DNA of 64,000 bases from Paragorgia papillata (lineage: Eukaryota > Cnidaria > Anthozoa > Scleralcyonacea > Coralliidae), in contig JAWNZC010000348.1 of assembly GCA_035771165.1 (NCBI GenBank), positions 5,992,001 through 6,056,000 of the forward strand. The letters are read 5' to 3'. A model generated the notes under the pieces. That model was not told where the DNA came from. It searched no databases and worked only from the letters and a program-made list of their open reading frames with translations. The position numbers were made by a program, and so were the translations under genes. Shown here one piece after another: positions 13,501-21,888 of this stretch (the stretch's first letter is position 1; each line of letters begins with the position of its first letter).

Positions 13501-16500
13501 TATTTGGTCATATTGCTGACAAAATAGGAAGAAGGAAAGCAATTTTGCTTGGTGTGATTTCTGCCTCTGTAATATCATGGGTGATAGTTTGGCCAAGATA
13601 TTTGTCAGTGTATATACTATGCCGAATACTTACTGGATTAGGCTGTGGTATGTATAGAAACTATTTGTATTGGAGTTGCAATTCATATACTGTACTGCAT
13701 GTATGGCAGTTTAACACTCTTTGATTTTGTATGTTTTGGCTAACTTGCCAGATATTATAGGGTTTCACGGATAGATAATTGACATTTTCCACATTTGAAA
13801 TGAATCGATCTTGTTATTTTTATTAGCCAAGAGTCAGTTACTATGACAATGCACACTTAACAATTTCCTTAAAGTGCCTATGAAACGAAAATTAAGTAAA
13901 GATGAGCCGATTACGAAAATTGCGGCTTCAGTAGAAGCCGATTATTTAATTTGGTGGCCGATTAATACAAGTAATCGGCCGAAATCGGCCGATTAATCGG
14001 CCCGATTAGTCAGTACATTGTTGGTTACCAGTCCCTGCGCAGTTTCGCAATGTTGTAGGATTGCTAAATTGCAAGCAAGATTTTGAAATATAACAGAAAT
14101 GTTTCGTGATGATTAATTTTGCGTTTTTTGAGAATCAATTTCGGTATGCGCTACGCTATTTTTAGGGAAGAATTGCAATAAAAAGTCAAAAAACGAGACA
14201 AATCTTTGTAATACAAGAATTGTTATAATATTTACAGTAATATTAGTTTATAAAAACGGTAAACAGTATACTCAATTCTGACACACACATTGAAAAACCA
14301 TTGAATATCAATAATCAAAGTTCAATTTTGGCAAATTGTGATGTAAAAACAAAATATTATCGCTTTATACGGTGCTAGCCTGTTTCGTTTGTCCGTGGAA
14401 ATGTTCAAGTTGGGATAAACAAGTTTCTTTGCCTGCCACCAAACATAAGGGCATGCTTGCAATGGCTGACAGTAGTGGAAGGGCGAGAAAGGCGTCGATC
14501 TCTTCTTCAACTTCGTGGCTGGCGTTGGAAGTGCTGTTGCTTGACCCAACAATCTCATTGAAGCAAGTCACGTCGAAGTTCCGGTTCATTGTTTCCGAAG
14601 TTGGCGACAAACATTGCAACTTTGTTTTAATGCCCGCTATTTGATCGCGGCTGCTATATATACGTAACGAATTTGCGAAGTTCGTAAACTTTGTGGCAAA
14701 CATCCGAAATAACAAACGAACTTCGGAACTGTTCCGTCAAGAGTTATGTGAAACGCTATGTAATCATTGTGAAATAAGGAGTATTGTGTTTGGGCTTATG
14801 TACTTATGGTATATGTGTTTGCGTCGTTCATGAAAAGCTTAATTTAAGACATGCACCGATTATTTTGCCGATTATTACACAACAATCGGCCGATTACCGA
14901 TTATTTTAAATTGGCCGATTAATCGGCTTTGCAGATTAGTTTCCGGATTAATCGGCTCAACTAGAAAATTTCGAGGGCAGGGGTTGAACGCAAAAAAAGG
15001 GCAAAGTCGTTCAGTATTCTAAATAATTTGGGATAATAGATATCTTCGTTATATGCTTTTCGAGAACACTCAACAACCACAACAAACCAACAACCACCAC
15101 CACCACCACCACCACCACCACCACCACCACCACCACCACCACCACCACAACAACAACTGAACAACAACAACAACAACAACAACTTTTATTTACCCAAAAA
15201 TTAACATGAATGATTTACAAAATATATGAAGCACGTTCTATGACACGCGCGTGTAACATCTTTCACAAGGCAGACTGAGAGTGCGTTTGAGTATGTACAC
15301 TATATACAATACTCGGGCCTTAAGACTAGTATTTGTCAACGGCGAGTAGGGATGCCTCAATCAAAAATAACTGATTTACAAAACATGTGACGTGGATTTC
15401 TTGTTATAAAAGTGTGTGCAACGGCGTCCACGTCGATATCAGTGATTCACAGACGATTAATTATCTGTTTATCTAATGTCTAACCTAGTATTAGAGGTCT
15501 CACAAAATAATGAGTTACAGTAGAACCTGAGTTTTACGACCACCCCTGTTGCCAGGTAAAAGTGGTCGTAAATGACAGGTGGTCGTATATGGCAGGTTGT
15601 GATGTGACGTCATAGCAGCCATTTTGGCAGCGCCGCAGCGCTTCTTTTATATATAAACATTGTTTCATAATCAAGGTTAGGAAAATGGCGATTTATAAAG
15701 ATTTACAAGGGAAATGGAAAAACAAGAACATTTCAAAGAAGTGCAGTCTTGATTTATTAATTAATGTTAATACGTTATTTGGTTATTAAAAGAAAAGAAA
15801 TTTGACATTTGTGCGTTTAATATCATGGCCTTTATAGAGCGATGTTCTCAGTCCACATCAAAATGGTGTCGTACTGTGACTACCGTCGTTCACTTCAGTT
15901 TTTGCGCTGTGTTTTTATTACGTTTGATTCAATTTTTACGATCTTCCAGTAGTATTTTTTAGATGTGAACACTGAGTTTTGTCACTTACCTTTCCGAGTT
16001 AAAAAGCTGTTTGTAAATTAACATATACAAACTTGTCGCGGTAACGTCAATCGTTAAAACGGGTGTCGTAAAACTCAGGTTCTACCAGGGCTGGATTAAC
16101 GGTCTGTTGGGGCTGGATTAACGGTCTGTTGGGCCTGGTGCAAATTTTTAGAAATTGACCATTTATACAAGTGTGTTTGCAACAGTGTGTTTAAAGTGTG
16201 TTTAAAATGTTGTAATTTTCTTGGCGTGTAACAGAAAAACACGGAGAAGACCATCAAATGCGTCAGAGTTAGGCTCTTTCACGATACTGTAGTCCCAAGA
16301 TAAGATATAAAGAAAGTTGTCTTGACCCTCATCGCTTCTGGCCAAATAAACGAGGATGAGAGTCGATCCATACATGTACCACAACGTCATCATATCAGTC
16401 CTATATTAATGTCAAACTAAACGTTCTGTACACGTTACAATTTATTTTACTTTTTATCCCAAATTATAACATAAGGTGCCCTCCACGCGCGCTCTGATTG

Positions 16501-19500
16501 GCTGGGCTCTGTGCATTTATAAGAGGACTTTTAGCTTGATTTTTCAGTTCTTCTTTTATAAAACAATAAAACATACCGCTCCTGTGCATATGTGATTATA
16601 AAGGTACGTTTGACGTGATTTGAACACGAAAGAGGTGTAAAGGCACTTGGCTATCCCCTCGTACCTCTACTCAACTTCTTTTGTCTTCAAATGACGTCAA
16701 ACGAACCATTATAAGAGTACATACGCACGGAGCGGTATGTTTTATTTGTTAAATGTTACATCATGCATGATTGTAAAGGCCAATATATCATAAATCCAGC
16801 CTAGTCCCAAGCTCTCTCTCTTCGCTGTTTCAATTGGTGTTCATTGGCGTAGACTGTTTCTCTGGCGCTTCCGGGGGGAGCGGTCGAGAGGCAGTCTGCT
16901 TCGCAGACCGGCTATTTTATGTAGTGTGTAGTGAATGTGTTTTCATATTGGATATTCCTCATTTAGTGGTACCTGCCTACTCGCAGATTTTTTCCACTTT
17001 TGCAAACAAAACAAACAAAAAAATAATAAATTAGAAATGAAAACATTTAAGAAAATTAGTTATAGAAGAATGCATTTTTCTTCCTCTCCACTGTAGCTGG
17101 AGCGTCAATGACTAGTTTTGTTCTCCTGGTTGAATACAGTGGTATTCGTCATCGCTCATGGGCTGGATCAAATATTTGGCATTATGGTTCCATATGTTTT
17201 ATGCTTTTGTCATTACTGGCATATTTGGTACGTGAATGGCGTCACTTAATGCTATATGGTGCTGTTATTTCATTACCTGTTGTAATCTCAACCTGGTAAG
17301 TTAAAGAACGTAAAATTGATTGCTATGCTGTAAGTATTTCAACATACAAGTGTGTGCCATTACTACTATTTATAAAATGACATTTTGAAAACGCAAGCGG
17401 TGATTGGTTAAAGCTTAAAAGCCGTGTTTCTATATCTCTATGGAAAACATGGATAGATTACGCCATCCAATACGCCATCATTCTAATTAAAATTTGTACA
17501 GAAACAGCATTGTACATCATCCACTACGCCGTCAAACGCCATCCAATACGCCATCCATGGAGGGTAATGAGAATTTACGCTTTTTATTTGGATTAATTTT
17601 AACGTTTAATCTATACTCCGTCTCTCCCTGCGGGTTCCCACTGTAATTTCTCATTTTCCCAAACTTCCCCTCGTGTTTCTATAACTCTATAGAAACACGG
17701 AAAATGTTTTCCATTTCTTAAGAGGCTGTTTTCCACTTCAACTGCACCGTACCGAAATTACGTTTCGGTACGTTACACATCTGGAAAAGGGTCTTTAGGG
17801 GCCTTAAGCAAGCACAGCACAAATTGCACGACGATCTATAACGTACACACGATCGGAAATCGCATAGAAAATCGGCCACTTTCATGAGGCAGTTCGCAGT
17901 CCACTGCGTGCTGGCTCAAGTGAGTTGTCGGCCGTGTATTGATGACGTTTACACGCAAGATATTCGTTCTACGCATGCGTAGCTAATACGGGTCAGCCCG
18001 TATTTCGCGAGCCTCGACAGCCGCCATTTCCGATCGTGATAGCATATTAGCGTTTTTCCATCAAATTTTGAGTAAATTGCAGTTTTAGGAGGCTCAGGAG
18101 TAATCCCCTCGTTAGCTTTATAGCTAACGACATTATACAACGTCAACTGCCTCCAACTTTCTCACAATTTTAGGACGACGTAATCGCAAGGAACAGGGAA
18201 AGGTGTTCGTTTACTTCGGTGTTAAATTATTTACGTCATCTTTTTATATTTTGGATGATTTTAAAGGTCTTAAAATACACAAAGCATACAATATACGATA
18301 TATGGCTGAAAGCCTGTGTTCGATTATGTTAACAAAGTTTTTGTGATATACAGTTTTATACACCGTATTCATAAAGATAGCTCCAATTTAGATTTTATCT
18401 GCACTTAAATTAGCCTTGCAACCTCGTTCTTGTGTTTTAATTGAAAAAAACCCGCAGAAACGAGGCTGGAAAGGCTAATTTAAATGCATAATATAAACGA
18501 ATATTAATGGCGTCAATCTTTATGAGTACGGTATATTACACTTGATACGCATGCGCATTCAATCATTACACGTTTAAATATGTTAATTTGAAGTATTATT
18601 TCTTTTAATTAATTTCCTGACATACAGGTTTCTTCCTGAATCTTGTCGTTATCTTCTGGTAAACAAGCGCCATGACGATGCACTTAATGAGTTAAAGAAA
18701 GTTGCTCGTTGGAACAAAAAACCCATGCCTAATGTTGAACTGAAAATACCAAAGGAAGTCTCGGAAGAAAAATCTGATATCAGAGATTTATTCTATAACA
18801 AAAGGGTTGCCAAAGTCACTATTTCCAGCTGGATTTCATGGTAAGTTAATGCGCGATTTTTTCCGGTCACATCTATAAAACGGTAGTATGTTCTGGTTCT
18901 GTATACATTATGAGTGGCCGGACTGTTATGGGTATTTACAACGGCCAGTCGAATTTCATTCTATTTCATTTTATTCCATTTCATTCCATTTTCTTTTATT
19001 CCATTACATTGTATTCTATAATTTCATTTTATTTCATTTCAGTCCATGTATTTCATTCTATTTTATTCCATTTTATTGTATTTAATTTTATTGCATTGCA
19101 TTGCATTGCATTTCATTTCATTTCAATATACCTCTGGCTAAATTACTGTAATCACGTTTTTTGCTTTGTTGTAGTCAGACTAATACAAAGCAATTTGCAA
19201 GTTGACTAATAAAATTTATAATCGTCTTTAATATATATGCGCAGTACATACACCGACAAATGACTTATTTTCCGTGTTTTCAATATAATATGCATGTTTC
19301 TGTGTTGTAATATGACATGCTTTATGAAATTTATTGATAACATACATGCACTTTGCTTGATGACTAAAACAAAACCTTAGAAGTTTGCCAAATTTAGAGC
19401 TGCATGGTTTATACAGATAGCGACCATGGCCATCAAATCTTATGACTGCATTTGTGTATAAAACGTATATTCCACATGCCGCACACATGGAAATCAAGAC

Positions 19501-21853
19501 AATATCAATAATATATGTGTCACAGACCGTATTCATAAGTTGATTGGTTGTGAGCAGTACGGGATCCTATGCCTATGCATGATATTATTGACCATCACGT
19601 CAATTCGCGCTATTTTTGGTTTGTAATTTTGGCGGGAAAATTTCTGAGTTGACTTGAAACGTACATTAAAAGGGAACTATAGACTGCGTGGCTGACACTA
19701 GATTATTTTGTTCTGGTTAATTCCTGTTATTTAACTTCGATTCGTCAAAGGAAAACGTCTTCAATGGCAGAGAGAAGGAAAAGGTTACACACTGTTAAAG
19801 AGATAAGCGTTTACTTTGAGTAATTGAAAATGAGAACTGGAAAGCATCAACTGAGAATACAACGTTAACAAAGTCTTTTGGCGGGAGTCCAACCCACGAT
19901 CTTCATAATGGCCACTAATTTGAATATAGTTTTTTGTACATCGTACTAAGCCTTTCTCGTCTCGTTTGTGTGTCCGCAATTCAAAAGAATCTTTGCTTTG
20001 TAAATAACGAGGCCAAAAAGGCTCAATCTCGTTCCCAGAGCCCGGCATATTTCACTCTGGGAAAGAGATTGAAAAAGGCTCATTTAGGTTATAAGTTTAA
20101 TATGCAACATTTTTTGGGTTAGGGTTAGGTTAGTCAGTACACATGAAGTACCTGAGTTATTTTAGACATGAACTTACTGTATTCTCTACTTTCTTATATC
20201 CCATAATGCTTTGCGTTTTAGGGGTTACAACCTCGTACCCAGGCTCATTTTTCCGCTTTTGACCGCTAGTTTGAATTTTTGAGCCTGGTTGCGAGGTTGT
20301 TACCTCCAAAACGCAAAGCATTGTGGGAATGGGAAAGTAGCGAATAACCCAGGAATTGGTGCATACTGCGTGGACATGAACTGATTACCCTCAGTTAGAT
20401 GCAAATAAAAGAATAGTTAAAATGGCGACCATTGTGAAAGTGGAATTGTCAAGAACCTTGTCAAAAGTGTTCATACATACACATTATGTTGATGTCTTCC
20501 CGTCATATTCTGCAATTTTGCAACTTACTAATCAAACTAGTAGAGCGTGACATAGACGATTTTTTCATCGCTTCCGAAGTGACAGTTTTATTAACCGCTG
20601 GTCAATTTCAAAGCAGCACGTGGTGTATTGTTATGTACCACGTGGTAGCTTGTTACGTACTTAACAGTGGAATAAAAGTAGTGTGTTGCGTAGGCAGTGT
20701 TGAAATCCAAAATCCAAATATAGTAAGGTTTGAGTACTGCCGAAATTATTGAACGTAGTTTCTAACGTTTCGAGCGAAGGCTTTGCGTCAGAGAAACGTA
20801 AAGCGTTTTCTCTCTGACGAAGGGCCGTCGCTCGAAACGTTAGAAACTACGTTCAATAATTTCGGCAGTATTCAAACCTTACTATATTTCGATACGTACT
20901 TAACAATTGGATGTTTATCACGTGGTACATGAGAATAGACTACGTGATTGCTTTGAAATCGATCTGCCCTTAACGAGACTGTCGTTTCGGAAGCAATGAA
21001 AATGTCTCGCTCTACTGGTTTGAGTTGTAATTATTTTACTCTGCCTATCGCCAGGCTACTAGACCATCAACGGTAGACGTCTCAGTGATCGTGAGAAACT
21101 AAAACGTGGTACGCATGTTGATCGACATGTTGATAAACTCGTTACTTATTTGGAAACATTAGTCAGTGCATGGGGGGAGGGTGGGGGCGGTTACAGTTTC
21201 AAAAAGGAATTTATCAATTTGGAGCAAATGTTGTATCATAAAAAGGTACTTTCTGCTGAGAATAAAAAAATGTACTTTCTTGTTCCAAAAGCCACTTTAG
21301 GAAAAAGTTGGACTATATACTTTCAATGCCCCTGGTTCCTACGTCTATGACTTTATTTTATTCTGCCTTTGGTCACCACCAGACGATTTCAATTGTAAAG
21401 GGTTGTACACTATCAACACACAACTTTTACTTTGTATTTTTCTTTGAGGTTTTGCTGTGCTCTTGTTTACTACACAGTCACTTATGGATCTATTTATCTT
21501 GGTGGGAATATTTATCTGAACTTCTTCCTCATCAGCCTTGTGACAATTCCGTCGACTGTTACAGCTATTATTTGTATGAACAAGTGAGTAAATATTTGAA
21601 CCTGGTGTCGGACCTGATTTTTAACAGAAGTTACAGCGATCTTGTTGAAATTAAGTTTAAGGACGCTTGGTGTTATTTATAACGTATTTATTTACATCAA
21701 ATAAACAAGTCGTCCAATTATCTAGAAGGCGAGACAAACTGACAGACAAACAAACAAACAAACAAACAAACAAACAAACAAACAAACAAACAAACAAACA
21801 AACAAACAAACAAACAAACAAACAAACAAACAAACAAACAAACAAACAAACAA

Positions 21854-21888
<35 letters not shown>

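Larger units (their letters stand above)
13648..17096 (+). other. intron 2 of the SLC22-like gene
   Basis: This 3.4-kb intron contains a decayed hAT-like copy, a pogo-like MITE, a CAC/CAA microsatellite and another foldback element (listed separately). At about 13871 is the end motif AAAGTGCCTATGAAACG of the MITE family seen complete at 48801-49249. At 16087-16140 a 27-bp sequence (GGCTGGATTAACGGTCTGTT) is duplicated in tandem. Confidence 0.7.
18841..21448 (+). other. intron 4 of the SLC22-like gene
   Basis: It holds a dispersed repeat with a pyrimidine-rich CATT tract (18850-19242) and three foldback structures between 20187 and 21050. Nothing recognisable is seen at about 19250-20180. A tRNA-like T-arm on the minus strand near 19870 was examined and not accepted. 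Confidence 0.6.

Noticed and set aside
19860..19960. tRNA-like T-arm on the minus strand (GTGGGTTGGACTCCCGC)
   Set aside because: No matching acceptor stem, D-arm or anticodon arm could be folded around it. At most a decayed SINE or tRNA relic.
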